Shown here: positions 1 to 9,627 of the stretch, piece by piece | Numbering within the stretch: position 1 is the stretch's first letter | Layout: every line of letters begins with the position of its first letter | Assembly (NCBI GenBank): GCA_015057505.1 | Contig: SVEG01000001.1 | Span: 62,001 to 126,000 of the forward strand | Source: Lachnospiraceae bacterium | GTDB lineage: Bacteria; Bacillota; Clostridia; Lachnospirales; Lachnospiraceae | Length of the DNA: 64,000 nucleotides | Reading direction: 5' to 3' | Translations under genes and position numbers: made by a program | The notes under the pieces: model-generated | Databases searched by the model: none | Told to the model about the DNA's origin: nothing | Seen by the model: only the letters and a program-made list of their open reading frames with translations

Positions 1-1
1 G

Positions 2-1777
2 GATGCATCCATGCAATCATTGGGGCAGGAAAACATTGATTGTTTGCTTGAATGGGTTGCTGCGGGAAATACTTTGGTTATGGAGTATGGAAGCAATTTT
101 AATCAGATATTTGTTGAAATGTATGAAGAAGCATATAATAACAGATTGGCTGAAGATGAAGTGTTAAGACCCGGTTTGTGGATAATGGGCACAGATTATG
201 GTAAAGGTAAAATAGGGTTTTTTACATCCTTTATAAGTGGTAGTAGTTTTTTGTCATTTGCTGTTACTAATCCGGAACTTATAGGAATGATTCTTCGTAG
301 GAATTGTTCGACAGAACGTATCAATGATATTATTGAAAATGATATAAAGTATGCGGGAAAAGACGATTCATATGCGGTTCGTTATATGTTCAATACAGCA
401 ATTGGTAAAACAGTTCCTAATATTAGACAGTATATTGCGGTTATTGTCATATATATATTATTTGCAGGACCCGTATTATATTTATTGCTTCGAAAAAAAC
501 ACAGAGCAGGACTTATGCTTTTGTTTGTTTTGATTCTTGCCGGTGTTTTTTCGTATGTAATAAATAAAATGGGAGAGAAAACCCGCTTTACTGATATGTT
601 TTTGCAATATGCGAGTGTTATCGATATAAGTGAAGATAAAGTTGATGAAATCACATATATGTGTGCCAATGTACCGTATAAAGACACCTATTATATGAGA
701 GTTCCGGATGAATACAGGATAAGGCAGCTTACGGAGACTAAGGATTATACAGAGGATGAGATAGTTGCTTCCAATAGTGAGGAATATGTTGAACTTGTAT
801 ATTCTGCTGATGATATTAAGCTTATATTAGAAAATAAGGTACCGTTTTCAAGGACATATCTGGAGGCAAGTCGTAGGTACGAGAGTCATGATAAATGGCA
901 ATTTGATGTTGATATTACCTATTATGACGGAGTTTTTACAGGTACGGTAATCAATAGAAGTGATAAGGATTATCAACAGCTTGCTGTAGTAGTATATGGT
1001 AAAATTCTATTATTGGGTGAGTTGAAGGCAGGGGAAAGTGTTGATGTGTATGATGCAGAAGTGGTTACACTGCCGTATTATTCCAATGATGCAGCCAAAA
1101 GAATTATAGGTCTTGACAAAATGACTGAACAGTCTGTTGAATATGAAGATGAATTGCTTGATGAATTAAACGGAAAAGCAGGTGTGGTTGAACACGTAAT
1201 TAACAAATATTTTAATGCGAAGAGTACAAGCCCCATACTTGTAGGATTTACAAATGACAGAGAAGGTGCATTTCAGTTTGATGACAGATATGAGGCACTC
1301 GGTTTTACCATGGTTTATAAGGAAATAGATATTGATACATCTATAGGTAATTTGACGTATAAGCCGCTTTCATATACTGACGTTGTCAACCCGGACAGCA
1401 ACAGTACTTATGATGCATACAGCAATACAACATACAGTTCCAGAATTCGTCTGCAGTATAATTTAGAAAATTCAAAATCGCTTGTCAGAGTTATATTTGA
1501 TTTCGGAGAGGATATAAAGGACAATTATTACGGAATCTTTTCAGGAACAACATATTTTTATAATTATGAAACATTGACTTATGATGAAGTGGATATTTCT
1601 AAGGAATATTTTTATGTTTCGGAGCTGGAACCATATTTGAAGGAAAATAATAATGGATATACGCTTACCGTTCAGTATAATGTTAATACTACGGGGCAAT
1701 TCAGATATACCGAGGTTAAGCTTCCGGCTGTTTCGGTTGTAAGGAGAAATATATATGTTGAGAATACAGAACCTTAG
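2..1777 (+). CDS. Membrane protein of an ABC-2 export system, 5' end cut by window
   Basis: The reading frame is open from base 2, so the gene very probably begins before the window; an ATG at 11 is an internal methionine or a fallback start. About 590 residues are visible. Two membrane segments lie near residues 141-160 (IAVIVIYILFAGPVLYLLL) and 166-185, followed by a long soluble, probably extracellular, beta-rich region without recognised catalytic motifs. The part before the first membrane segment resembles the end of a GATase-like or ABC-accessory domain, but I cannot name the family. The next gene overlaps its end and encodes an ABC ATPase, then a permease, so it is probably an accessory subunit of that transporter. 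Confidence 0.75.
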   Translation, partial: DASMQSLGQENIDCLLEWVAAGNTLVMEYGSNFNQIFVEMYEEAYNNRLAEDEVLRPGLWIMGTDYGKGKIGFFTSFISGSSFLSFAVTNPELIGMILRRNCSTERINDIIENDIKYAGKDDSYAVRYMFNTAIGKTVPNIRQYIAVIVIYILFAGPVLYLLLRKKHRAGLMLLFVLILAGVFSYVINKMGEKTRFTDMFLQYASVIDISEDKVDEITYMCANVPYKDTYYMRVPDEYRIRQLTETKDYTEDEIVASNSEEYVELVYSADDIKLILENKVPFSRTYLEASRRYESHDKWQFDVDITYYDGVFTGTVINRSDKDYQQLAVVVYGKILLLGELKAGESVDVYDAEVVTLPYYSNDAAKRIIGLDKMTEQSVEYEDELLDELNGKAGVVEHVINKYFNAKSTSPILVGFTNDREGAFQFDDRYEALGFTMVYKEIDIDTSIGNLTYKPLSYTDVVNPDSNSTYDAYSNTTYSSRIRLQYNLENSKSLVRVIFDFGEDIKDNYYGIFSGTTYFYNYETLTYDEVDISKEYFYVSELEPYLKENNNGYTLTVQYNVNTTGQFRYTEVKLPAVSVVRRNIYVENTEP

Positions 1778-2699
1778 AAAACGTTATGGCAATACAGAAG
1801 TCCTTAAAGGGATTAATTTTGAGGTGCAGACCGGTGAGGTATTTGGATTTGTCGGACAGAATGGTGCGGGTAAAACAACAACCATGAAGATTATGACGGG
1901 ACTTCTTGCTGCAGATAGCGGAAGTGTTGAGTTTAATGGTGTGGATTTACTTTTTAATACCAAGTATATGAAAAAAGTTATTGGTTTTGTGCCGGATTAT
2001 TTTGGGACTTACAATAATCTTAAGGCAATAGAATATATGGAGTTTTTTGCTTCAATGTATGGTTTGCACGGCAAGGAAGCAAGAGGTCGTTGTATGCGTA
2101 TGATGGATATGTTTATGATAGGAGATAAAGCAGAAACCTATGTTGACAATCTTTCACGAGGAATGCAACAGAAGCTTTGTATGGCAAGGGCTCTTTTACA
2201 TGATCCGGATTTGCTTGTTCTTGATGAACCGACATCGGGAATGGATCCCCAGTCCAGATTGGAGGTAAAGAATCTGCTTAAAGAGCTTGGTAAGACAGGC
2301 AAGACAATCATAATCAGTTCACATATTCTTCCGGAGTTATCTGAAATGTGCGATACAATAGGCGTTATTGAGAAAGGCGAGATTTTATTTCAGGGAAGTA
2401 TGGATGAGATAGTAACTGCGGTTAATGTTTCAAATCCGCTCACTTTAAGAATTCTTGATAATCTTGATACTGCAGTCAAAATGCTCAGAGAGCATCCTCT
2501 TACCAAGTCGATGGCGATAGACGGCAAGGATATCCAGCTATCTTTTAAGGGAGATGCAAATGCAGAGGCAGAATTACTTGAACAGATGATTGCAAACGGT
2601 ATTAAGGTTATATCGTTTGGACGTAAGAGAGATAATTTGGAGACGGTTTTTATGCGTATTACGAGCAAGGAAGAAGGGGGCAGAAAAAATCGTGTTTAA
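1755..2699 (+). CDS. ABC transporter ATP-binding protein (ABC-2 type)
   Basis: A 314-residue nucleotide-binding subunit. Walker A is GQNGAGKTT (about residues 36-44), the signature is LSRGMQQKL, Walker B with the catalytic Glu is LLVLDEPTSGMDP, and the H-loop lies in IISSHI. The C-terminal 90 residues form the small extra domain typical of CcmA/NatA-like exporters. The start overlaps the preceding gene by 23 bases and has AAGGAG upstream. The permease gene begins inside its last codons. Substrate unknown; the layout suggests export or membrane remodelling. Confidence 0.93.
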   Translation: MLRIQNLRKRYGNTEVLKGINFEVQTGEVFGFVGQNGAGKTTTMKIMTGLLAADSGSVEFNGVDLLFNTKYMKKVIGFVPDYFGTYNNLKAIEYMEFFASMYGLHGKEARGRCMRMMDMFMIGDKAETYVDNLSRGMQQKLCMARALLHDPDLLVLDEPTSGMDPQSRLEVKNLLKELGKTGKTIIISSHILPELSEMCDTIGVIEKGEILFQGSMDEIVTAVNVSNPLTLRILDNLDTAVKMLREHPLTKSMAIDGKDIQLSFKGDANAEAELLEQMIANGIKVISFGRKRDNLETVFMRITSKEEGGRKNRV

Positions 2700-3624
2700 T
2701 GGTAATCCTATTTATAAAAAAGAAGTAGGGACAGGGATGCGTACAGCGAGGACTGCTATTTTGATAGTTGGTTTTAATACAATTCTTGCCATTGTCGCGT
2801 TTGTTATGTTCCATAATACAATAAAGGGAATAACCAGTATGGGGGCCCTTGATTACAGTGGTCTTACCAATTTATATACGGTTATGGTATATATTGAGTT
2901 TGGTATTATTGCAATCATCGTTCCGGCGATTACGGCAGGAGCCGTAGCAGGAGAAAGAGAGAGACAGACGTTGGATGTCATGTTGGCATCAAGAATCAGT
3001 CCACTTGCCGTCATATGGGGGAAGATGCTTTCGTGTATGCAGATAATAGTGGTTGTGTGTATATCGAGTTTGCCGGTTTTATCAATAGTGTTTGTTTATG
3101 GCGGAATAAGAATTACAAATCTTTTAGTATTGTTATTTGTGATAATTTGTACCGGCTTTTATTTTGGAAGTATAGGACTTTTTGCATCAAGTATATGTAA
3201 AAAGACTACTGCGGCAGTAATTACCGCTTATGTAGGTATGGTTGCGGTAGTAATTCTCACGGGAGGAATAGTATACATTGCCGAAAAATTAAGCGTGGAA
3301 TTTGTTAAGGAAAACAATTCTTTTATGGAAGGTATATCTAATATAATGCTTATAAACCCCGCCACAACAATTGTCGGGCTTGTGGGTGATCAACTTGAGA
3401 CTGAAAGTTATTTTGAAGAATTGCTTTTTTACGGAGTTGCCCGTAGGGAAGGTATGTTTGTGAAAAACTGGACGTTTTACAGTGTAGCTGTTCAGTTGTT
3501 TATGAGTACTGTACTGCTTTTTATTTCGGCATGGATTCTTAATCCGTTGAAATTCGGTTTGTGGCGGAGGGTGAAAAAAATATATGAAAAACGAAAAGAC
3601 AAAAAGAGTGTTATCTCCGGTTGA
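2692..3624 (+). CDS. ABC-2 family transporter permease
   Basis: I choose the GTG at 2692 (residue sequence MFNGNPIYKKEVGTG), which has an AAGGGGGC ribosome binding site and overlaps the ATPase stop by 8 bases; an ATG at 2590 lies deep inside the ATPase gene with no such site. The protein is about 310 residues with around six hydrophobic segments. The stretch GERERQTLDVMLASRISPLAVIWGK matches, in its spacing of charged residues, the cytoplasmic coupling region of ABC-2 permeases. It should form the membrane pore for the preceding ATPase. Its tail overlaps the next gene by 41 bases. Confidence 0.85.
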   Translation: MFNGNPIYKKEVGTGMRTARTAILIVGFNTILAIVAFVMFHNTIKGITSMGALDYSGLTNLYTVMVYIEFGIIAIIVPAITAGAVAGERERQTLDVMLASRISPLAVIWGKMLSCMQIIVVVCISSLPVLSIVFVYGGIRITNLLVLLFVIICTGFYFGSIGLFASSICKKTTAAVITAYVGMVAVVILTGGIVYIAEKLSVEFVKENNSFMEGISNIMLINPATTIVGLVGDQLETESYFEELLFYGVARREGMFVKNWTFYSVAVQLFMSTVLLFISAWILNPLKFGLWRRVKKIYEKRKDKKSVISG

Positions 3625-4462
3625 TTTGCATGTACATTCCAATGAATCCGACGGAACGGTTGCACCCGCAGACCTTGTAAAAGAAGCAAAAATGATCGGA
3701 CTGTCGGCTTTTGCACTTACCGACCATGATACAACTGCCGGTCTTGATGAGGCAATTGCCTGTGGTAAGACTGAAGGAGTAGAGGTTGTACCGGGAATAG
3801 AGCTTTCCACGTCTCACCTCGGTAAGGATATTCATGTGCTCGGGTATTATATTGATTATTATAACGAAGAGTTTCAGGAGAGGCTTAAGGAGTTTCGTGA
3901 TTCGCGCGATATGCGTAATGAGGAGATGTTTAAGAGGCTTCGTGAATGTGGGTTTGAGAAAATTACAACGGAAGCACTTCTTGAAGCCTTTGATAATCCT
4001 GTGATTACAAGGGCACATGTTGCAAAGTTTATGCTGGACTGCGGATATGTTAAGAGCAGGGAAGAAGTTTTTCAAAGATATATAGGGGATAACTGTCCCT
4101 GTTATGTAGAACGTAAGAAGATATCACCCAGTCAGGCAGTAAAGCTTATTTTGGAGTTTGGCGGTATACCGGTTATGGCTCATCCGCTTTTATATAAGTT
4201 TGGAGCAGAGACACTGGATGCTCTTGTGGCTTCTTTAAAAGCAGACGGACTTATGGGCATGGAGGTAATTTATTCGACATATAACAGCAGGGAACAGCGT
4301 AAGCTTAAGGATCTTGCGAAGAAATACGATCTTGTTGTTACAGGTGGTTCGGATTATCACGGTACGAATAAAAAGGATATAAAGCTTGGCGTGGGAATGG
4401 GTAACCTTTTTGTTCCGGTAGATTGCCTTGATAACATAAAGAAATTGAAAAATAAATCGTAA
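3584..4462 (+). CDS. PHP-domain phosphoesterase (YciV/TrpH-like)
   Basis: A 292-residue protein with the PHP metal-binding signature DLHVHSNESDGT (His16, His18), then LTDHDTTAG near residue 46, PGIELST near 68, MAHPLL near 203 and GSDYHG near 259, which together supply the ligands of a trinuclear metal site. Family members hydrolyse nucleoside 3',5'-bisphosphates or trim short RNA 5' ends. An insertion of about 100 residues between the early and late motifs is usual for this subfamily. The start is preceded by GGAGGGTG and overlaps the permease gene, so it is cotranscribed. Exact substrate is not visible. Confidence 0.9.
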   Translation: MKNEKTKRVLSPVDLHVHSNESDGTVAPADLVKEAKMIGLSAFALTDHDTTAGLDEAIACGKTEGVEVVPGIELSTSHLGKDIHVLGYYIDYYNEEFQERLKEFRDSRDMRNEEMFKRLRECGFEKITTEALLEAFDNPVITRAHVAKFMLDCGYVKSREEVFQRYIGDNCPCYVERKKISPSQAVKLILEFGGIPVMAHPLLYKFGAETLDALVASLKADGLMGMEVIYSTYNSREQRKLKDLAKKYDLVVTGGSDYHGTNKKDIKLGVGMGNLFVPVDCLDNIKKLKNKS

Positions 4463-4497
4463 GGTCGCTTTGGTGACCTGCAAGGGAAGTTGGTATA

Positions 4498-6510
4498 ATG
4501 GGAAAATCACTTTATATAGCCGAAAAACCGAGCGTTGCGCAAGAGTTTGCTAAGGCTTTAAAAATAAATACCAAAAGATACGACGGATATCTCGAATCTG
4601 AAGAGGCAGTGGTTACATGGTGTGTAGGACATCTTGTTACGATGAGCTATCCGGAGGTTTATGACTCGGCGCTTAAGCGTTGGAGTCTTGAAACATTACC
4701 TTTTTTGCCTCAGGAGTGGAAGTATGAGGTAATTCCTTCGGTAAGCAAGCAGTTTCAGATTGTTAAGGGACTTCTTAACAGAGCGGATGTAGAGACAATT
4801 TATGTCTGCACTGACTCGGGACGTGAAGGAGAATATATCTACCGTCTCGTGGAGCAAATGGCAGAGGTAAAAGGTAAAATAAGAAAAAGAGTCTGGATTG
4901 ATTCACAGACAGAAGAAGAAATTTTGCGGGGAATACAGACGGCGAAGGATTTGTCAGAGTATGATAATCTCTCGGAATCGGCATATTTGCGAGCCAAAGA
5001 AGATTATCTTATGGGAATTAATTTTTCACGGGTACTGACACTTAAGTATGGCGATAATGTAAGTAATTATCTGCGCAGCACCAAACGTGGTGCTATTTCC
5101 GTAGGTCGTGTAATGACCTGTGTACTCGGAATGGTGGTAAGAAGAGAACGTGAGATAAGAGCTTTTGTTAAGACACCTTTTTACAGAGTGCTTGCAGAAG
5201 TGAGCATTGAATCAGGTAAGTTTGATGCCGAGTGGAGAGCAATAGAAGGCTCAAAATATTTTCAGTCGCCGTATTTGTATAAAGAGAACGGTTTTAAGGA
5301 GAGAGAAAAAGCAGAGGGGCTGATTGCTTTTCTCAAAGAGGCGGAAGAGAATGAACCGCCTTACCGTGCTATGATTGCGAGCATCGAGAAGAAAAAAGAG
5401 AAAAAGGCGGCGCCGCTTTTGTATAATCTTGCGGAGCTTCAGAATGATTGTTCAAGAATGTTTAAGTTAAGCCCCGACGAGACACTGCGTATAGTGCAGG
5501 AGCTTTACGAGAAGAAGCTTGTTACATATCCGAGAACTGATGCCAGAGTACTTTCGACGGCGGTTGCAAAGGTAATATATAACAATGTCAAGGGGCTTAA
5601 GAATTACCAGAATATGTCCGGATTTGCGGGAGAGATTCTTGAGAAGGGCATGTATAAGGGCCTTGAGAAAACCAAATACGTTAATGACAAGCAGATAACC
5701 GACCACTATGCAATTATACCGACAGGGCAGGGGCTTTCGGCATTGTCACAGGTATCCCAGACTTCACAGAAGGTGTATGAGGTAATTGCGCGTCGTTTCC
5801 TTAGTATCTTTTATCCGGCTGCGGAATATAAGAAGATAAGTATAGAACTTAAACGTAAGAACGAAGGCTTTTTTGCAAGCTTTAAGGTGCTTACCGAGGA
5901 AGGATATCTTAAGGTTGCAGGTGTTCCCTCAGAGAAAAAGAAGGATGATAAGGACAAGGAAGAGAGCGAGGATGTTAAGTGTGACGCAGACATGATTGCG
6001 GCACTTGATAAGCTCAAGAAAGGCAATACCCTTAATATCAACGAGCTAAATATTAAAGAAGGCGAAACCTCACCGCCCAAGCGTTACAATTCCGGTTCGA
6101 TTATCCTTGCGATGGAAAATGCGGGGCAATTAATCGAGGATGAAGAACTCAGAGCACAGATAAAAGGTAGCGGAATCGGTACAAGTGCTACGCGTGCGGA
6201 GATACTTAAGAAGCTTATTAATATTGAGTATATTAACCTTAACAAAAAGACGCAGATACTTACACCGTCATTACTCGGAGAGATGATTTTTGACGTTGTT
6301 AATGCGTCGATAAGGCCGCTCCTTAATCCGGAGCTTACCGCAAGCTGGGAAAAGGGACTTACACTTGTGGCCAATGGGGAGATAACACCTAAGGAGTATA
6401 TGGACAAGCTTGAGGATTTTGTTTCGAGGCGTACCAATAATGTGCGTATTCTTGGTAATCAAAGTGCGCTCAGAGCATGTTTTGACCAGGCGGCACAGTT
6501 TTATAAGTAG
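4498..6510 (+). CDS. topB: DNA topoisomerase III (type IA)
   Basis: A 670-residue type IA topoisomerase. The N-terminal TOPRIM domain starts with SLYIAEKPSVAQEFA and has the acidic motif TDSGREGEY near residue 103; the catalytic tyrosine is Tyr344 in TYPRTDARVL. The motif GSGIGTSATRAEILKKL near 560 is typical of TopB. It relaxes negatively supercoiled DNA and decatenates replication or recombination intermediates. The C-terminus lacks a zinc-finger region, as in many TopB proteins. A lysine/glutamate-rich insert (KKKDDKDKEESED, about 480-492) is unusual but lies in a variable loop. The start has AAGGGAAGTTGGT upstream. Confidence 0.95.
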   Translation: MGKSLYIAEKPSVAQEFAKALKINTKRYDGYLESEEAVVTWCVGHLVTMSYPEVYDSALKRWSLETLPFLPQEWKYEVIPSVSKQFQIVKGLLNRADVETIYVCTDSGREGEYIYRLVEQMAEVKGKIRKRVWIDSQTEEEILRGIQTAKDLSEYDNLSESAYLRAKEDYLMGINFSRVLTLKYGDNVSNYLRSTKRGAISVGRVMTCVLGMVVRREREIRAFVKTPFYRVLAEVSIESGKFDAEWRAIEGSKYFQSPYLYKENGFKEREKAEGLIAFLKEAEENEPPYRAMIASIEKKKEKKAAPLLYNLAELQNDCSRMFKLSPDETLRIVQELYEKKLVTYPRTDARVLSTAVAKVIYNNVKGLKNYQNMSGFAGEILEKGMYKGLEKTKYVNDKQITDHYAIIPTGQGLSALSQVSQTSQKVYEVIARRFLSIFYPAAEYKKISIELKRKNEGFFASFKVLTEEGYLKVAGVPSEKKKDDKDKEESEDVKCDADMIAALDKLKKGNTLNINELNIKEGETSPPKRYNSGSIILAMENAGQLIEDEELRAQIKGSGIGTSATRAEILKKLINIEYINLNKKTQILTPSLLGEMIFDVVNASIRPLLNPELTASWEKGLTLVANGEITPKEYMDKLEDFVSRRTNNVRILGNQSALRACFDQAAQFYK

Positions 6511-6559
6511 AGAAATTAAGCGACAAGTCGCGTGAAAATACAAATTAAAAGGAGCAGTT

Positions 6560-8110
6560 ATGAAAGCAAAAATTTTATGGAAATCGGCAAGAACAGTAGT
6601 AGTGGAGATATCGGACTTAGGATATTTTGAATCTGAGAAAGAGCACAAGATTTATGTAAATGGAGAATTAAAGGACGCGGGCAAAAGAAATGTAGTGACG
6701 ATTACAGATTTAATGCCCGATACAAGCTATGAGATAGTTGTTGAGTATGATTCAGAGAAGGATACATTAAAGGTTAAGACAGAGAAAGAATACGCAACTC
6801 TTAATGTTAAGGATTTTGGTGCAAAAGGTGACGGCGTAACCAATGATACGGCGTTTATTCAGTGTGCAATTATGGCATGTCCCAAGAACGGACGTGTATA
6901 TATTCCGGCAGGAACATATAAGATAACACCGCTTTTCTTAAAGAGCGATATGGTTTTTGAAATCGGTGAGGGTGCAAAGCTTGAAGCGCTTACCGACAGA
7001 AATCTTTTCCCGATTCTTCCCGGAAGAATTGAAGCTGATAACGAGCACAAGGAATATCTTCTCGGCTCATGGGAGGGTGACCCGCAGGATGCTTTTGCGG
7101 CAATCATCACAGGTATTAACCTTGAAAATGTAGTAATTACAGGTAAGGGTGTAATCGACGGTTGCGCAAGCAAGGAAAACTGGTGGTTCGAGCCGAAGGT
7201 TAAGAGAATTGCATGGAGACCGAGAATGTTGTTCCTTAATAACTGTAAGAATGTTGTTGTTAATGCGATAACAGTACAGAACAGCCCTTCATGGAATATT
7301 CATCCGTATTTCTGTGAGAATATCGCGTTCTATGATGTTAAGGTACTCGGACCGAAGGATTCACCGAACACAGACGGTCTTGATCCCGAGTCATGTAAGA
7401 ATGTAGATATTATCGGTTGTTACTTCTCAGTAGGTGATGACTGTATCGCAATCAAATCAGGTAAGATTTATATGGGTTCTACATATAAAACTCCTTCAGA
7501 GAAGCTTACGATTCGTCAGTGTTGCATGAGAGACGGTCACGGCTCCATCGTTATCGGAAGTGAGATGGCAGGAGGTGTTAAGGACCTCGACGTTACAGAG
7601 TGTCTTTTTATCAATACAGACAGAGGTCTTCGTATCAAGACAAGACGTGGTCGCGGTAAGGACGCTGTTGTAGACGGTATCAAGTTTGAGAATATCATTA
7701 TGGACAAAGTACTTGTTCCGATTGTATTTAATATGTTCTATTTCTGTGATTCGGACGGACATTCAGAGTATGTACAGTCCAAAGAGTTATATCCTGTAGA
7801 TGAACGTACACCGTACCTTGGCAAGTTCTTGTTTAAGAATATCGATGCGAAGGATTGTCATGCGGCAACAGCTTATATGTACGGTCTTCCCGAGCAGAAG
7901 GTAAAAGAGGTTATTTTTGAAAATATCAATGTTACTTATGCAGACGATGCAGAGCCTTTCAGAGCTGCCATGATGGACGGTATTGAACCGGTTGTTAAGC
8001 TTGGTATTTTTGCAAAGAATGTGGAGTGCTTAAAGCTTAAGAATGTTACCATTACAGGACAGGATGGGGATTTGGTAATTGCCGAAGGCGTGGATAAGAT
8101 CGTGCATTAA
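6560..8110 (+). CDS. Polygalacturonase, glycoside hydrolase family 28, cytoplasmic
   Basis: A 516-residue GH28 right-handed beta-helix enzyme that hydrolyses alpha-1,4-galacturonan. An FN3-like domain (about 1-80) is followed by the usual entry motif VKDFGAKGDGVTNDTAFIQ. Catalytic signatures are complete: NTDGLDPES (Asp272), GDDCIAIKSG (Asp293, Asp294), GHGSIVIGSE (His327) and RIKTRRGRG. There is no signal peptide, so it probably acts in the cytoplasm on imported oligogalacturonides, with exo-type cleavage the likelier mode. The start has AAAAGGAGC upstream. The gene probably ends a local unit with topB, though the 49-base gap leaves this open. Confidence 0.93.
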   Translation: MKAKILWKSARTVVVEISDLGYFESEKEHKIYVNGELKDAGKRNVVTITDLMPDTSYEIVVEYDSEKDTLKVKTEKEYATLNVKDFGAKGDGVTNDTAFIQCAIMACPKNGRVYIPAGTYKITPLFLKSDMVFEIGEGAKLEALTDRNLFPILPGRIEADNEHKEYLLGSWEGDPQDAFAAIITGINLENVVITGKGVIDGCASKENWWFEPKVKRIAWRPRMLFLNNCKNVVVNAITVQNSPSWNIHPYFCENIAFYDVKVLGPKDSPNTDGLDPESCKNVDIIGCYFSVGDDCIAIKSGKIYMGSTYKTPSEKLTIRQCCMRDGHGSIVIGSEMAGGVKDLDVTECLFINTDRGLRIKTRRGRGKDAVVDGIKFENIIMDKVLVPIVFNMFYFCDSDGHSEYVQSKELYPVDERTPYLGKFLFKNIDAKDCHAATAYMYGLPEQKVKEVIFENINVTYADDAEPFRAAMMDGIEPVVKLGIFAKNVECLKLKNVTITGQDGDLVIAEGVDKIVH

Positions 8111-8150
8111 GTTTCTGCTAAAGCTACTGTTAAGCTTTTGGGGGATATAT

Positions 8151-8576
8151 ATGGAGTATAAGGAAAGGCAATTAACTTACGAAGAATATGTTTCTTTAAG
8201 AAGTTCTGTTGGTTGGAACAATTTCGCTGAGGAGCAGACCAGGAAGTGTATTTGCAACAGTTTGTATTCTATTGTTGTTGAAGATAATAATCAGGCGGTT
8301 GCAATGGGCAGACTGATAGGCGATGGAATGTATTATATAGTGGTCGATGTAGTTGTAAGACCTGATTACCAAAATAGAGGAATCGGCGGTCATATAATAG
8401 ACAACATTATAAATTACGTTGATAAAAATACTCCTGTTGGTGGGCGTTCAAGTATTCAGTTGATTGCTGAAAAAGGGAAAGAAGATTTTTACATAAAAAA
8501 GGGATTTAAAATTATACCACATGAGTATTGTGGTTCGGGGATGCGAAAGGTCATTAATAAACAAGTTAAGGTTTGA
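8151..8576 (+). CDS. GNAT family N-acetyltransferase
   Basis: I start at the ATG at 8151, which has GGGGGAT 6 bases upstream; an upstream ATG at 8079 would lie inside the GH28 gene. The 141-residue protein has the GNAT acetyl-CoA loop in VVVRPDYQNRGIGGHIIDNI (about residues 68-87), followed by the usual helix and a C-terminal YIKKGFK motif. It transfers an acetyl group from acetyl-CoA to an unknown amine. The nearest relatives I recall are small standalone acetyltransferases with a broad range of targets. Confidence 0.88.
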   Translation: MEYKERQLTYEEYVSLRSSVGWNNFAEEQTRKCICNSLYSIVVEDNNQAVAMGRLIGDGMYYIVVDVVVRPDYQNRGIGGHIIDNIINYVDKNTPVGGRSSIQLIAEKGKEDFYIKKGFKIIPHEYCGSGMRKVINKQVKV

Positions 8577-8588
8577 TGGAGAGGTACA

Positions 8589-9065
8589 ATGTTTAGGGAA
8601 TTGTTAAGACAAAACAAAAAGATTTCAATTGAGGATTGTGTGCAGATACTAAAAACCGAGACCCGCGGTGTTCTGTCAGTTCTCGGTGATAACGATTATC
8701 CGTACGGAATGCCGATGAATCACTGGTATAATGAGGCGGACGGCAATATTTACTTCCACTGTGGGAAAGTTGGACACAGGTTTGATGCACTTAAGAAGCA
8801 TGATAAGGTGTCTTTCTGCACTTACGACAATGGCTACAGAAATGAAGGCGAGTGGGCTTGGAATGTAAAAAGTGTTATTGTCTTCGGCAGAATAGAGATT
8901 GTTGATGATATGGATAGTATAGTTGACATAACTACAAAACTTAGCCATAAGTTTACGCAGGACGAGGACTACATCAGGAAAGAAATTGAGCAGTATGCAA
9001 AAGGTACGCTTCTTCTTAAACTGATACCGGAGAACATCTGCGGTAAGCTTGTGACGGAATCATAA
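8589..9065 (+). CDS. Pyridoxamine 5'-phosphate oxidase family protein (NimA-like)
   Basis: A 158-residue split-barrel flavin-binding protein. Diagnostic stretches are RGVLSVLGDNDYPYGMPMNH, where the strand and turn bind FMN, and IYFHCGKVGHRFDALKKHDKVSF, typical of the nitroimidazole-resistance/5-nitroimidazole-reductase-like branch of this family. Members reduce small redox substrates with FMN, and the true substrate is usually unknown. It lies 13 bases after the GNAT gene with GGAGAGGT as ribosome binding site, so the two are likely cotranscribed. Confidence 0.88.
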   Translation: MFRELLRQNKKISIEDCVQILKTETRGVLSVLGDNDYPYGMPMNHWYNEADGNIYFHCGKVGHRFDALKKHDKVSFCTYDNGYRNEGEWAWNVKSVIVFGRIEIVDDMDSIVDITTKLSHKFTQDEDYIRKEIEQYAKGTLLLKLIPENICGKLVTES

Positions 9066-9087
9066 AAAAATACAGGAGGACAAGAAA

Positions 9088-9588
9088 ATGAGTATCAAGA
9101 ATGAACCTAAGATTAAAAATCCGCTTATTGTTGCAATAAGAGAACAGTTAGAGCACAGGGCTCTTTGGATGTATCTTCTTTGTGATGAGGCTAAGAAGAA
9201 GGGCTTGGATTCCACTGATTATGCGCCTGCGGCAATTAAACGTTGCGGCTTGTATCAGGGAGCCAATCTGCGCAAAAAGGCAGGTGGCGGAGAATCTCTT
9301 AAGGGCCTTAAAAAGACTTTGTTTTCAAAGTTTGCACAGTGGGTATTTGAGATGGATATCAAACATTGCACAGATGATAATTTGGATATTGATTTTCATT
9401 ATTGTCCGCTTGTAAAGGCATGGCAGAAGCAGGGTTGCACTGACGAAGAGATAAAGGTTCTCTGCGATCATGCTATGTGCGGAGACAGAGGTATTGCAGA
9501 GAGCTTTGGCTGTGAGCTTGACCTTCCGGCAACTATTGCAAACGGTGACGATGTTTGTCAGATTAGATTTGTAAGAAGGAATAAGTAG
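9088..9588 (+). CDS. L-2-amino-thiazoline-4-carboxylate hydrolase-like protein
   Basis: A 166-residue soluble protein. The C-terminal half (FHYCPLVKAWQKQGCTDEEI, then LCDHAMCGDRGIAESFG and a final TIANGDD...CQIRF strand) matches my memory of the ATC hydrolase family, whose founding member opens a thiazoline ring on the way to L-cysteine. Cys and His residues in that region (HYC, CDHAMCGD) are plausible active-site residues. Most clostridial members have no proven substrate. The start has CAGGAGGAC upstream and follows the PNPOx-like gene by 22 bases. Confidence 0.75.
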   Translation: MSIKNEPKIKNPLIVAIREQLEHRALWMYLLCDEAKKKGLDSTDYAPAAIKRCGLYQGANLRKKAGGGESLKGLKKTLFSKFAQWVFEMDIKHCTDDNLDIDFHYCPLVKAWQKQGCTDEEIKVLCDHAMCGDRGIAESFGCELDLPATIANGDDVCQIRFVRRNK

Positions 9589-9627
9589 TGAGCTTACCGA
9601 GGCGATAAGAAAAGAAGAGGTACGATA

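Noticed and set aside
3289-3810. Minus-strand frames over the permease and PHP genes
   Set aside because: Both plus-strand genes have clear domains and overlapping operon starts; the antisense products do not resemble any protein.
4462-4480. Small hairpin GGTC...GACC before topB as a terminator
   Set aside because: Four-base stem and no T-run; too weak to call.
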